Of a stretch of DNA of 64,000 bases, positions 21,243 to 31,964 are shown in pieces (the first letter of the stretch is position 1; every line of letters begins with the position of its first letter). Made by a program: the position numbers and the translations under genes. The notes beneath the pieces were generated by a model. It saw nothing but the letters and a program-made list of their open reading frames with translations. It was not told the DNA's origin and did no database searches. This stretch comes from Herminiimonas arsenitoxidans (GTDB lineage: Bacteria > Pseudomonadota > Gammaproteobacteria > Burkholderiales > Burkholderiaceae_D): NCBI RefSeq assembly GCF_900130075.1, contig NZ_LT671418.1, forward strand, positions 1,178,001 through 1,242,000, read 5' to 3'.

Positions 21243-21320
21243 CTATTTCTCCTAATCACAAATTCTTTTTTAACGTTTGTATGAATCTGAAGCCGTCTTA
21301 CCTGACACGATGCATCGGCA

Positions 21321-23012
<1,692 letters not shown>

Positions 23013-23209
23013 TCAAATTATACCTCAAACCCCCGCAGTTCTTTGAGGTTTTCAGAGGATTTTAAACAGGATTTTACGAATTATCCCTATTGATTAGCGT
23101 TGCACTCTTTTCCCAAATGTGCTGGCGCGCGCAGAATATAGCCTCTGCAGCAGCCCGATTCCGTTTTTCTTAAAAATACAAAAATCGCAATTTTTAAGCA
23201 AATCAGATA

Positions 23210-24838
23210 TCAGCGGCCATACCAATAACGCGCATGCTCAGTTCTATACTCATGCACTTCTATCTTGGAGCCAAAGCGTAGTGTGACTGCGCCGGTTTCG
23301 TCATTGCGCAAGCGTGAGATGCCCAATGCACCGTAACGCTCATAGACTTCTTTTTTGGGATGACGATATCGATTTCGATAACCAACTTGAAACAAGGCCA
23401 TCTGCGGCCCGACCGCGCGCAAGAATGGCTCCGTCGATGACGTACCGCTGCCGTGATGTGGTGCCAGCAGTACATTGGCACGCAACATCTCGGGCTGACC
23501 TTCTACCAATTCTGCTTCCTGCACGGCTTCGATATCGCCGGGTAGCAGGATCGCATGCTCGCCCATGGTGATTTTCAAAGTACAGCTACGTGCATTCGGC
23601 TTCCATTTCGTGCTGTCGTAACTACCTGTAGTCGGATGCAACATCTCAAAATTGGCGCCATCCCAATTCCACGACTGACCCGCTGCACAACGCTGATGCG
23701 CAGGCGCACTGCCAACGATGGGATGCTCCATAGGCAAGGAAGACGAAACCCATCCCACTTTAGTTTCCTTGAAGATAGATAAAGCACCGCCCGCATGATC
23801 CATATCACTGTGCGAGATCATCACACCATCCAGTTTATTAATCCCGCGTGCGCGCAGATACGGCAGGATCACGCGATTACCGCCATCCGACTCTGGCGAA
23901 TAGAAAGGCCCGGTGTCGTAGAGGAAGCGATGCTTCTCCGTTTCGACCAAAAGCGCCATGCCCTGTCCCACATCGAATGCCGTCACCCACATTTCTCCTG
24001 CTCGTGGATGCGTTGGTGTATTCAATATCAGAGGCAGCCATGCGAACAATCCCAGATAACGCGCAGGCCATCCGCGCGGCGCCAGCATCCAGATCGTTCC
24101 TATCAAAGCCAGCACAAACATCCACCAACTTGGAATAGGCGTCGTCCACACCGCCATCGGGAACGCACTCATCCAGTTCAGCAACTGCGCCAGTTGCTCC
24201 ACCAGGAAATGCGCAAACCCCAGACACCACGTCGAGAGCGGCGATGGCAACACGCTACCGACCAATGCCAACGGAGTAACGAAAAAGCTGATCAAGGGAA
24301 TGGCAATCGCATTCGCCACTGGACTGATTAAGGAAGCCTGACCAAATAGCAAGATAGTCAGCGGCACCAAACCTATCGTCACCGCATACTGCGTCAGCGT
24401 TGCATTCTTCAAAGCGATACGCCAGCGTGGTTGCCCAGAATATTCCGGCGTATATGCACGACCGACGCTCACATACAGAATCACTGCTACTGCACCAAAC
24501 GACAACCAGAATCCCGGCCCCAACACCGCCCATGGATCAAGCAGAACGACAACACCTAAGACCAGGCACAACACGTAGGAGACATTGGTAATACGTCCGT
24601 ACCACAAGGCCAGTGCCACCACCGTCAACATGTATAAAGTACGCTGCGCCGGCACCCCCGATCCCGCCAGCAATACGTAAATTACCGCCGTGAGCGCACC
24701 TGCGACTGCGGCGGCTTTCTGCGCTGGCAATATCAAGGGCAATCTGGCAGAAGTAAAAAACGAACGACGCCACAAGGCAAAGATCAATCCGGCAAACAGC
24801 GCCGAAATCATGGTTATATGAAGTCCAGAAATCGAAAT
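23210..24838 (-). pseudogene. comEC: comEC, 3' part (C-terminal), gene split by the island
   Basis: This is the C-terminal two thirds of ComEC/Rec2, the inner-membrane DNA channel of natural transformation. Reading in frame from the junction gives ISISGLHITMISALFAG, then about seven hydrophobic segments of the competence domain and a C-terminal metallo-beta-lactamase-like domain (FDVGQG, ISHSDMDHAGG, LLPGDIE, LLAPHHGSGTSS). The first ATG in the fragment is 24811, giving 533 residues. The missing N-terminal part is at 48209-49012, across 23.4 kb of foreign DNA. As it stands the gene cannot make the full protein; precise excision of the island would restore it. Confidence 0.93.
24821..24838. 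other. left attachment-site repeat (attL)
   Basis: Read on the minus strand this encodes I-S-I-S-G-L. It matches the right repeat at 13 of 18 positions, all five mismatches being at third codon positions. The crossover point lies in or beside it. Confidence 0.75.
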
Positions 24839-24941
24839 CTCAGGTCTATTAACACATCAATTTTTTTTGGTCTTAATTATCACTGATGGCTGTGAGTGTG
24901 CTTCACAGGATATGGTGTGTATACGGCACTCTTACACCTAC

Positions 24942-24990
24942 AACATCCCATAAACATCGGATTGTCGCTGCCGCAAGCTCATGTAAGGAT
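24942..24990. repeat. island repeat, copy A
   Basis: About 49 bases nearly identical to 25355-25403 (shared CATCCCATAAAC, then CTGCCGCAAGCTCATGTAA). Bases 24914-24940 just before it also resemble 36243-36270 (shared GGTGTGTATAC and CTTACACCT). Confidence 0.7.
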
Positions 24991-25026
24991 ATGGATTACG
25001 TGCAATCGCTGACTAGAGAGAGAACC

Positions 25027-25350
25027 ATGCTACATCCTGATAAGTTACCCATTTGGTTTATTGAAGAACCAGATCGCATCGTTGGGGCAGGCACATTCGT
25101 TTTCTTTATTGCGGCCTTATTAGCAATACTGTCTGCGTATGCCAAGATACTTCTTCTGGCCTCATCAGCAACTCTCTTCGCAACACAAAAATATCTGCCA
25201 ACACACCTTTCTGAACTGAACTTGTCATGGCCGACATGGTTCATTGCTGAAAGCTGGATTGGCTACCTTTTCATTGGTGTACTTGCTGCTCTCGGCTTGT
25301 ACACCATCAACTACGGACGTCAGATCAAAAGAATAATGGCAAGCTTTTGA
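25027..25350 (+). CDS. small two-helix membrane protein of unknown function
   Basis: A 107-residue protein from the ATG at 25027 (MLHPDKLPIWF), preceded by a GAGAGAGAA ribosome site. Two hydrophobic segments (about residues 20-48 and 73-92) flank a polar region containing WPTWFIAESW. The open frame extends further upstream through repeat copy A, which is unlikely to be translated. It is the first gene inside the left island end and is bracketed by repeat copies A and B. I do not recognise its family. Confidence 0.6.
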   Translation: MLHPDKLPIWFIEEPDRIVGAGTFVFFIAALLAILSAYAKILLLASSATLFATQKYLPTHLSELNLSWPTWFIAESWIGYLFIGVLAALGLYTINYGRQIKRIMASF

Positions 25351-25354
25351 CCAG

Positions 25355-25403
25355 CAGCATCCCATAAACGTCGGGTTGCCTCTGCCGCAAGCTCATGTAA
25401 CGA
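25355..25403. repeat. island repeat, copy B
   Basis: Direct repeat of 24942-24990 with about seven mismatches, immediately after the small membrane protein gene, suggesting duplication together with, or flanking, that gene. Confidence 0.7.
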
Positions 25404-25416
25404 TCGGACATTAAAC

Positions 25417-25446
25417 AAAAACCGGCATAAAGCCGTTTTTTGTTTT
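25417..25446. terminator. bidirectional terminator at the end of the chromate operon
   Basis: AAAAACCGGC and GCCGTTTTTT arms (one bulged base) around a short loop, with A- and T-runs on either side, between convergent genes. Confidence 0.75.
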
Positions 25447-25461
25447 CTATACTTTAGAAAT

Positions 25462-25587
25462 TTAGTGACAATGATAACCGCCATTTTTTCGATCATTATG
25501 GCAGCCATTTTTATCCGTGCCACCTGAGTGAGCAAAGGCAAATGAAGTACCTGCAACTAGCAGCATTGCAATAATAATTTTTTTCAT
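25462..25587 (-). CDS. short exported YHYH-type peptide
   Basis: A 41-residue protein from the ATG at 25587, chosen because an AAGAGGAGAC ribosome site precedes it. A signal peptide (KKIIIAMLLVAGTSFAFA) leaves a mature peptide of only about 21 residues, HSGGTDKNGCHNDRKNGGYHCH in composition, rich in His and with two Cys. This is the HSGGTD...CHxD...GGYHCH motif of YHYH-domain proteins, probably a periplasmic metal ligand. It is the last gene of the chromate operon. Confidence 0.75.
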   Translation of the reverse strand: MKKIIIAMLLVAGTSFAFAHSGGTDKNGCHNDRKNGGYHCH

Positions 25588-25687
25588 TCTGTCTCCTCTT
25601 ATGTAGTTAATGCTCACGCAGCATACAACGTAATCATGGCATCGCTGCCAATAGTCTGATGAAATCATTCAGATACACACATCTGAC

Positions 25688-26740
25688 CTAATGCTCATGT
25701 CTGTGATGAATATCAGGAAAATGGTCATGACTGTGCGTTAACTTCTCGTGTTCATGTGGATGGACATGGGGTTCTTTTCCATCCCATGGAAAATCATGTT
25801 CATGCTGGTGATGCTCATCATGATGATGTCCGTGCGCATGGGATAGAGGTAGATGTGTATGTTTGTGCCCGTGTGTTTCCGTCAAATGTAGCCAAATACC
25901 AGCTCCCATCAAGGCTGCGGCAATCCAAAATACAGTATTAGGCGTCTCACCCAAAATCAGTAGCGATACAACAGCTCCTACAAATGGCGCAGCAGAAAAA
26001 TACGCACCTGTTCGAGCCGTCCCAAGATGTCGAAGTGAAAGGACAAACATCACCAAACTTAGGCCGTAACCACAAAAGCCTACAACGCCTGCACTAAAGA
26101 TGACATGAGCATCAGGTACTGAATACCCCATTTCTAGTGCTATCGAAAAACTCACCGATCCAGCTACTAAGCCTTTAATGCCAGCTATTTGAACCGCGTC
26201 ACTCGCTGATATTTTTCTGGTGAGATTATTGTCGATAGCCCAGCATAAACATGCCGCAACAATAGCAAGTGCACCCCAAGGAATTTCCAGTTTTGTATTC
26301 TGTCCCACCGATAGCAATACGCCCGCAATTACGATCAAGACCATGCCTGCAAAAATACGTCGATCAAAGTTTTCTTTGAAGACAAACCATGCCAACAAGG
26401 CTGTCAATACACCTTCAATATTCAATAATAGTGACGCTGACGATGCAGGAGTTAGCGTCAAGCCGATCATCAACAACACAGGACCAGCAACACCTCCTGT
26501 CAGGATAGCTCCGCCCAACCAAGGTAAATCACGCGTTGTTAAATGATCGCCTGACGTCTGTTTCCCTCTGGATGTGATGGAACGCAACGCATACCAAGTG
26601 AGCAAGCCAAGGCCACTGCCTAGATAAAGTAAGCCCGCAAGCATGACTGGCCCCATTTGGCCGACCAACAGTTTGGAAAAAGGCGTACTGGCACCAAATA
26701 GTGCTGCAGCCAGCAATGCGTAGATGACTCCTTTGTGCAT
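25688..26740 (-). CDS. EamA/DMT-family transporter with a His-rich C-terminal tail
   Basis: A 350-residue membrane protein from the ATG at 26740 (GAGGA ribosome site). Two EamA repeats of five helices each: the first begins GVIYALLAAALFGAST, the second near GALAIVAACLCWAIDN. After the last helix (about residue 290) comes a tail of about 60 residues dominated by His with Asp and Glu (HAHGHHHDEHHQHEHD), likely a cytoplasmic or periplasmic metal-binding segment. In this operon it could export a metal or metabolite linked to chromate stress; the substrate is unknown. Confidence 0.8.
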   Translation of the reverse strand: MHKGVIYALLAAALFGASTPFSKLLVGQMGPVMLAGLLYLGSGLGLLTWYALRSITSRGKQTSGDHLTTRDLPWLGGAILTGGVAGPVLLMIGLTLTPASSASLLLNIEGVLTALLAWFVFKENFDRRIFAGMVLIVIAGVLLSVGQNTKLEIPWGALAIVAACLCWAIDNNLTRKISASDAVQIAGIKGLVAGSVSFSIALEMGYSVPDAHVIFSAGVVGFCGYGLSLVMFVLSLRHLGTARTGAYFSAAPFVGAVVSLLILGETPNTVFWIAAALMGAGIWLHLTETHGHKHTHLPLSHAHGHHHDEHHQHEHDFPWDGKEPHVHPHEHEKLTHSHDHFPDIHHRHEH

Positions 26741-26772
26741 TATGTTTCCTCTTAGTTGCTTGTTCCGCATCT

Positions 26773-27228
26773 TTACTTCATTGCAGGTGGCCATTGATGC
26801 GTTTCCAACTGACATTGTTGACACCATGTATATAGTGCCTCGTACATCACCATGCCATGCTTAAGCATTTCGTGGTCATCGGTAAAATTCCGTGACAAGC
26901 CTAATGACAGCGCATACAAACCAGCTGATTGTGGCGTGAGGCCAAGTCTGGATGTATCAGCACCACGCACAATCTCAGCAAGTTGCAGTAAAGCTGGGTC
27001 GTCCAACTTATATTTTTTCAGGATGGCATCGAAACTGCAAAATTCGCCATCATGCGTCAATTCCACACCTGGTACGTCATACGGGGTGGCACCTGTTTTT
27101 TCTGCCGTACGCATCACATCTTTCGCCGGCACATAGAGAAACTCGGGATTCTGATCCACAAAACGAGATATCAACCACGGGCAAGCAATGCGATCTATCT
27201 TTGGACGCTCACGTGTAATCCATTTCAT
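26773..27228 (-). CDS. stand-alone ChrB C-terminal domain (chromate resistance) protein
   Basis: A 151-residue protein matching the chromate-resistance domain found at the C-terminus of ChrB: R-P-K-I-D-R-I-A-C-P-W-L-I, FLYVPAKDV, PGVELTHDGEFCSFDA, I-V-R-G-A-D and PQSAGLYALSLGLSR. It lacks the ChrB N-terminal DNA-binding part. The full ChrB is encoded upstream at 29234-30166, so this operon has two versions of the domain. The biochemical role is not established; it lies 13 bases after the superoxide dismutase gene. Confidence 0.85.
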   Translation of the reverse strand: MKWITRERPKIDRIACPWLISRFVDQNPEFLYVPAKDVMRTAEKTGATPYDVPGVELTHDGEFCSFDAILKKYKLDDPALLQLAEIVRGADTSRLGLTPQSAGLYALSLGLSRNFTDDHEMLKHGMVMYEALYTWCQQCQLETHQWPPAMK

Positions 27229-27241
27229 GTTGATCTCCTTG

Positions 27242-27832
27242 TCAGGCTGATTTTTCCCAACGCTTCTCTACTTTTCTCCAGGCTATGTTTTTCATGAATG
27301 CATCGACGTAGGCGGCAGCTTTGGTCTCAAAATCAATGTGATATGCATGTCTATACATATCCAGCGCTAGTAGTGGTACACCGCCTGCTAAAGTGTGGCA
27401 ATCGTCAGCCGTCCATTGATTGCTTAGCTTTCCATCTCGCGGTGATTTTTCGAGTAATACCCAGCCTGATCCTCCACCTAAAGCTTTGCCCATCGCTACA
27501 AATTCGGCTTGCCAACGCTCTACGCTACCGAAATCGCGTTCAATCGCACTACGTAATGACCCCTTAGGCAACAAACCATCTCCACCTAAAGAATCAAAAT
27601 AAATCTCATGTAACAACATGGAGTTATACGCAGTCAGTTCATCACGTTTGAGTGCGTTTAGAACAGAGCCAGGAACATGATCGAAATCGACATTTCCCAG
27701 TTGTTCCTGTATCGCATTCAAGCGCTTGACTGTGCCGCCATAGTTATTGCCGTAATGACTTTGGATCAACGCTGCAGATAGCCCCGACAAGGCTGTCGTA
27801 TCAAGAGAGAGCGGAAGTATTTCGTAGGACAT
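27242..27832 (-). CDS. chrC: Fe/Mn-type superoxide dismutase (ChrC)
   Basis: A 196-residue SOD from the ATG at 27832 (MSYEILPL). The metal ligands are recognisable: His in SHYGNNYGG, His in MLLHEIYF, Asp in PLLALDMYRHAY and His in HAYHIDF. In Cupriavidus chromate operons the SOD gene chrC lies next to chrA and chrB, as here, and removes superoxide formed by one-electron chromate reduction. The first-ligand region differs from housekeeping SodB (SHYGNN instead of HHxxHH), fitting the ChrC branch. Confidence 0.85.
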   Translation of the reverse strand: MSYEILPLSLDTTALSGLSAALIQSHYGNNYGGTVKRLNAIQEQLGNVDFDHVPGSVLNALKRDELTAYNSMLLHEIYFDSLGGDGLLPKGSLRSAIERDFGSVERWQAEFVAMGKALGGGSGWVLLEKSPRDGKLSNQWTADDCHTLAGGVPLLALDMYRHAYHIDFETKAAAYVDAFMKNIAWRKVEKRWEKSA

Positions 27833-27863
27833 TTTGTTCTCCAATCCAGCTCAACTGAATGAG

Positions 27864-29237
27864 TTAAATGTTGAAGACCGTTTTCAGAATTAATCCAATC
27901 ACGGCACTCGCTGCAATGACATGCATAACGTTGCGTTTATAGCGAACCAAGGCTACCGCCGCGATAACTGACATGAGTGCGGCAATCCAGTCGAATGCAC
28001 CTGAGAATCCTGCTGGCCACAGAACGTGATACGCGAAAAATGCTGCAAGGTTAAGAATCACACCGACCACTGCGGCAGTAATGCCACTTAACGGTGCTGT
28101 GAATTTCAAGTTGCCATGTGTGGACTCAACCAAAGGACCACCAGCCAAAATAAAGATAAATGATGGCAAGAAGGTGAACCATGTCACGAGCACAGCTGCG
28201 GTAGTACCAGCCAGGAACTGCAAATCAGGACCAAATACCGCTTGTACATAAGCACCGACAAAGCCTACAAAAGCGACCACCATGATGAGTGGGCCTGGAT
28301 TGGCTTCACCCAAGGCCAAACCATCAATCATCTGTGTAGGTGTAAGCCAGTTGTAGTGCCCGATCGCACCTTGATAGATATATGGCAAAACCGCATACGC
28401 GCCGCCGAATGTCACCAAAGCAGCCTTGGTAAAGAACCATCCCATTTGCGTCAAGGTATGGTCCCAGCCGAAACGCAGTGTCAAGACCGCCATAGGCACG
28501 CACCACAACACAGCACCTACAGCCAGAATTTTCGTCAATCCAGACCAGCGGAATTGAGCATGTTCCGGTGTCGGCGTATCGTCATCAATCAGTGCTGGGC
28601 CGTATGACTTATTGGCTTGGCCGTGACCGCCACCGACTGTGAATTTGTCTGGAATGTAGCGGCCACCGAGATAGCCAATCAATGCGGCTGTTGCGACGAT
28701 GACAGGGAACGGTACGTTCATCGCAAAGATAGCGACAAAGGATGCGGCGGCAATCGCCCACATTAAATTGTTTTTCAATGCACGTGAACCAATGCGATGA
28801 ACCGCATGCACGACCACGGCCGTAATCGCTGGCTTGATACCGTAAAACAAACCGGCGATCAGCGGCACATGACCATAGGCGATATAAAGCCAGGACAAAG
28901 CAATCAAGAAAAACAATGACGGGAGTACGAACAGCACGCCAGCTGCGATGCCGCCTTTAGTACGGTGCATCAGCCATCCCATATAGGTGGCGAGTTGCTG
29001 GCCTTCCGGCCCCGGTAACAACATGCAGTAGTTCAACGCATGCAGAAAACGTCGTTCGCTAATCCAGCGTCTTTGTTCAACGAGTTCTCTGTGCAGCAGA
29101 GATATTTGCGCCGCAGGGCCACCGAAACCAATGAAACCTAGTTTGAACCACAACTTAAGTGCCAACCAAAATGGCACCTGATCAGGTCGTGTTTGCTCAT
29201 CAGCATTCGCTATCGTAGTAGATGTGATGTCGCTCAT
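27864..29237 (-). CDS. chrA: chromate efflux transporter ChrA
   Basis: A 457-residue CHR-family transporter with two homologous halves. The N-terminal half has FGGPAAQISLLHRELVEQRRW and LLPGPEGQQLATYMGW; the C-terminal half has TFGGAYAVLPYIYQ and LGEANPGPLIMV. About ten to twelve hydrophobic segments. ChrA expels chromate from the cytoplasm. Its ATG overlaps the chrB stop by 4 bases (ATGA), so the two are translationally coupled. Confidence 0.95.
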   Translation of the reverse strand: MSDITSTTIANADEQTRPDQVPFWLALKLWFKLGFIGFGGPAAQISLLHRELVEQRRWISERRFLHALNYCMLLPGPEGQQLATYMGWLMHRTKGGIAAGVLFVLPSLFFLIALSWLYIAYGHVPLIAGLFYGIKPAITAVVVHAVHRIGSRALKNNLMWAIAAASFVAIFAMNVPFPVIVATAALIGYLGGRYIPDKFTVGGGHGQANKSYGPALIDDDTPTPEHAQFRWSGLTKILAVGAVLWCVPMAVLTLRFGWDHTLTQMGWFFTKAALVTFGGAYAVLPYIYQGAIGHYNWLTPTQMIDGLALGEANPGPLIMVVAFVGFVGAYVQAVFGPDLQFLAGTTAAVLVTWFTFLPSFIFILAGGPLVESTHGNLKFTAPLSGITAAVVGVILNLAAFFAYHVLWPAGFSGAFDWIAALMSVIAAVALVRYKRNVMHVIAASAVIGLILKTVFNI

Positions 29238-30166
29238 GCTGAAATGTCCTGTTCGAAGGTGGTGAGCAGGCCATCGAAGATGCCTGAAGCAATTGCTAAA
29301 AGTTGATCGTCATCGGTAACGGTTGCACGTATGCCTGCCAGCGCACGTTCGATACCGCTAGCTTCCGGAGGTTGTATGCCTCCAGCGTCAATAAAGTGAA
29401 CGATGCCGCCCAAGCGAGCGAGTGCAGAGGAATCAAGGCCAAAGCTGGCCAACAAGGTTTCAAACGTCACCTTGGCACCGACATGAGAAAACGTCGCGCC
29501 ATCAAAGTCGAATCCCAGTGCATCAGCCGGGCAATCTGCCGGGGATGCCAGCCAGAGAATTTTCGCTTTAGGATCGATAAAGCGCCGAATCAGCCATGCA
29601 CTGGCCAGCCTGTCCATCCAAGGACGAGCACGCGTTGCCCAAATACGGCCACGATAATCGGCAAGCGATAAGCGCTGGATTTCTCCCGTAATGGAATGTG
29701 GCTCATCCGGCGATATGGTGCGGATTGCCGCTGTTTCCAGTTCTAGTAATGAGGCCGCAGTTTGTTTTTGTGATTCGCTGGAAAAGAAATCGATGGCCGC
29801 TAACTGATCAAAGGTTTTACGTAGTTTGCGCACTTGTTTGAGAGTTTCCGTGGCCGTATCGTCGCTAAGCTTGGCGCGATATTGCGCAATGTCATCGGAC
29901 AATGCGGCGAACTCTGTCGATCGATCAAACAAGGTAAGAAATGCATCGTTATCTGCACTCGTGTGGAGTAAGTATGTCGTGCCGCCATTCTTGTCGATAT
30001 CGTCGGCAATCTCGGACAGAGTTGCTTTACAGCCACTTTGTTCTGGCAATAGATAAACACCATCGCGCAAGACAGCTGCGCCGGAGGCTTTAAGTGCCCG
30101 CCATGCCCTCATCCGCGCTGTAGCATTCTCTGTTGGCAAGGTCAGAATGAGTAGAATCCATTTCAT
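29234..30166 (-). CDS. chrB: chromate-responsive regulator ChrB
   Basis: A 310-residue protein. The N-terminal part (MKWILLILTLPTENATARMRAWRALKASG) has the basic winged-helix character of ChrB, which in Ochrobactrum and Cupriavidus represses or senses chromate at the chr promoter. The C-terminal chromate-resistance domain shows TRARPWMDRLASAWLIRRF, GFDFDGATFSHVG and HFIDAGG. First gene of the chr operon, with a dyad-rich promoter region upstream. Confidence 0.92.
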   Translation of the reverse strand: MKWILLILTLPTENATARMRAWRALKASGAAVLRDGVYLLPEQSGCKATLSEIADDIDKNGGTTYLLHTSADNDAFLTLFDRSTEFAALSDDIAQYRAKLSDDTATETLKQVRKLRKTFDQLAAIDFFSSESQKQTAASLLELETAAIRTISPDEPHSITGEIQRLSLADYRGRIWATRARPWMDRLASAWLIRRFIDPKAKILWLASPADCPADALGFDFDGATFSHVGAKVTFETLLASFGLDSSALARLGGIVHFIDAGGIQPPEASGIERALAGIRATVTDDDQLLAIASGIFDGLLTTFEQDISA

Positions 30167-30185
30167 TTTTAGTAGCTTTCTCTAC

Positions 30186-30240
30186 AAATATGTAATTTAC
30201 TCTACCACATTATTAAAATGTTTCAATGTGATTTACATAT
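30186..30240 (-). promoter_or_regulatory. probable chr operon operator/promoter
   Basis: A nested dyad upstream of chrB: outer arms ATATGTAATT (30188-30197) and ATTTACATAT (30231-30240), inner arms CACATT and AATGTG (30206-30211, 30225-30230). Very AT-rich. Likely the site for ChrB (inference). Confidence 0.45.
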
Positions 30241-30284
30241 CGGCTACTAGGGGCTTGCCAAACCCCTCAATAAATACACTTCTG

Positions 30285-30680
30285 TTAAATGTTTGTTGAT
30301 TTGCTCGCAGAGTTGACCCTCTCTAACTGATCCACCTTCCACTGTCTGGCGAAGGCTGCGACCCGGTCATAGGAGCCTTCATATCCCAACGCACACAAGT
30401 CGATGTGCATCTGTTTCAAAGTCCGTCGTTACTTGCGTGACTTCGTCGCCTCGGTCTTTAACCAGGCTGAAAGCTTGAACGCGTATTTATCGAGAGAAGT
30501 TGGAGAACGTCGATCAGCATAGGCTGGCTCGACAGTTTCAGCGCGTAGATAACGCCTGACGGTATTTCGAGAGATTCCCAGTCTTCTGGATATCCCCCTC
30601 AAAGGGACCTGGTCACGAAGGTGCCAGCGTCGAATTATTCCAAGTAAAGCCACGTCGATCACTCCATATCTCCTACTCAC
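30285..30680 (-). pseudogene. IS21-family istA remnant
   Basis: The first 83 codons encode the IstA N-terminal helix-turn-helix (ISRRLGISRNTVRRYLRAE) and stop at an in-frame TAA (30429-30431). Past that stop the same frame resumes as R-R-T-L-K-Q-M-H-I-D-L-C-A-L-G-Y-E-G-S-Y-D-R-V and continues to about 30300, so one CAA-to-TAA type change probably broke it. The rest of istA, all of istB and the other IS end are missing. A fossil separating the chromate and arsenic modules. Confidence 0.85.
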
Positions 30681-30699
30681 TTTGGTAAGTAGGATTGTG

Positions 30700-30735
30700 T
30701 TCTAAACGTGGGTCAGTTTTCGATGCAAATCAACA
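30700..30735. repeat. IS21-type terminal sequence
   Basis: GGTCAGTTTTCGATGCAAAT, upstream of the istA remnant, is the kind of end repeat carried by IS21-family elements, so one IS end is retained. Confidence 0.55.
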
Positions 30736-30801
30736 TTGATGACTGCAAGGGCCTCACCTCATAGTCATCAACACATCATTTCCCTATGGGAAGTGGTTTT
30801 G

Positions 30802-31524
30802 CTAGATCGAGCGTTGATTAACGCGTTTGCTCAATTCCGCAGCGCTTTCTCTACGCTCGCTGTAACGGTTCACCAAAAAGGTGGAAACATCGCGAGTAAG
30901 CAAAGTAAACTTAAACAGCTCTTCCATTACATCTACGACGCGCTCGTAGTACGACGATGGTTTCATACGGCCATTGTCATCAAACTCAAGGTACGCCTTT
31001 GCTACCGACGATTGGTTTGGGATGGTAATCATGCGCATCCACCGCCCAAGTATACGCATCTGGTTGACGGCGTTGAACGACTGCGAGCCACCAGATACCT
31101 CCATTACTGCCAAAGTTTTACCTTGCGTTGGGCGCACCGCCCCAATCGATAAAGGAATCCAATCAATCTGAGCCTTCATAATGCCTGTCATTGCACCGTG
31201 ACGCTCCGGTGAGGTCCAGACCATGCCTTCCGCCCATTCTGCCAAGCGCCTCAGTTCCTGAACCTTAGGATGTGTCTCTGGCTCAGTGTCTGGTAAAGGT
31301 AATCCTTGTGGATCAAAAATCTTTACATCGCCCCCCATGGCTTCCAGCAAACGAGCAGCCTCCATCGTTAGTAACCTACTATAAGATTTCTCGCGCAACG
31401 ACCCGTATAGCAATAAAAATCTTGGCGCATGCGAAGCTTTTGGAACCTCTGAAAAATTTTCTTGAACGGGTATCCGAAAGTGCTCTGGCACGATATTGGG
31501 TAAGTTAGTTACTTTGTGTGACAC
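30802..31524 (-). CDS. arsH: NADPH-dependent FMN reductase ArsH
   Basis: A 240-residue flavoprotein. FMN-binding signature [13 protein letters not shown] near residue 38, then [23 protein letters not shown] and [19 protein letters not shown], all characteristic of ArsH. ArsH oxidises trivalent methylated and aromatic arsenicals to less toxic pentavalent forms. Its start overlaps the upstream arsC by 20 bases. It is the last gene of the ars operon. Confidence 0.95.
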   Translation of the reverse strand: MSHKVTNLPNIVPEHFRIPVQENFSEVPKASHAPRFLLLYGSLREKSYSRLLTMEAARLLEAMGGDVKIFDPQGLPLPDTEPETHPKVQELRRLAEWAEGMVWTSPERHGAMTGIMKAQIDWIPLSIGAVRPTQGKTLAVMEVSGGSQSFNAVNQMRILGRWMRMITIPNQSSVAKAYLEFDDNGRMKPSSYYERVVDVMEELFKFTLLTRDVSTFLVNRYSERRESAAELSKRVNQRSI

Positions 31525-31942
31525 GTTGTCCCTCCTCGTTTATAACAAGCTCACCGTCTTCTTTGGCAAAAGATGCTTTAGGCGGTGGAGGCAAAATGTC
31601 CAACACCGCTTCCGAGGGACGACAAAGTCTTACTCCCATAGGAGCAACAACGAATGGGCGATTAATCAGAATCGGCTCAATCATCATTGCATTCAATAGC
31701 TGCTCATCGCTTACTTCGGGATTATCAAGACCCAGTTGCTGATACGGCGTCCCATTTTTGCGGATAGCTTCTCTTACCGAAATACCGGCATCGGCAATCA
31801 ATGCTTCTAGCTTTTGAAGTGACGGCGGATTTTCCAGATACTCGATAACCTCTGGCTCGATACCAAAGTGTCGAATGATCGCCAGCGTGTTGCGCGACGT
31901 GCCGCAATCAGGGTTGTGATAAATCGTAACTTTCATATTCAA
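31505..31942 (-). CDS. arsC: glutaredoxin-coupled arsenate reductase ArsC
   Basis: A 145-residue protein of the ArsC/Spx thioredoxin fold: [13 protein letters not shown] with the catalytic Cys near residue 13, EYLENPPS, and the arsenate-binding Arg region [10 protein letters not shown]...RLCRPSE. This type takes electrons from glutathione and glutaredoxin. A second, unrelated arsenate reductase lies at 34248-34757 of the same operon. Confidence 0.95.
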   Translation of the reverse strand: MNMKVTIYHNPDCGTSRNTLAIIRHFGIEPEVIEYLENPPSLQKLEALIADAGISVREAIRKNGTPYQQLGLDNPEVSDEQLLNAMMIEPILINRPFVVAPMGVRLCRPSEAVLDILPPPPKASFAKEDGELVINEEGQRVTQSN

Positions 31943-31964
31943 AATTCCTTGATAAGGGTGAAAC

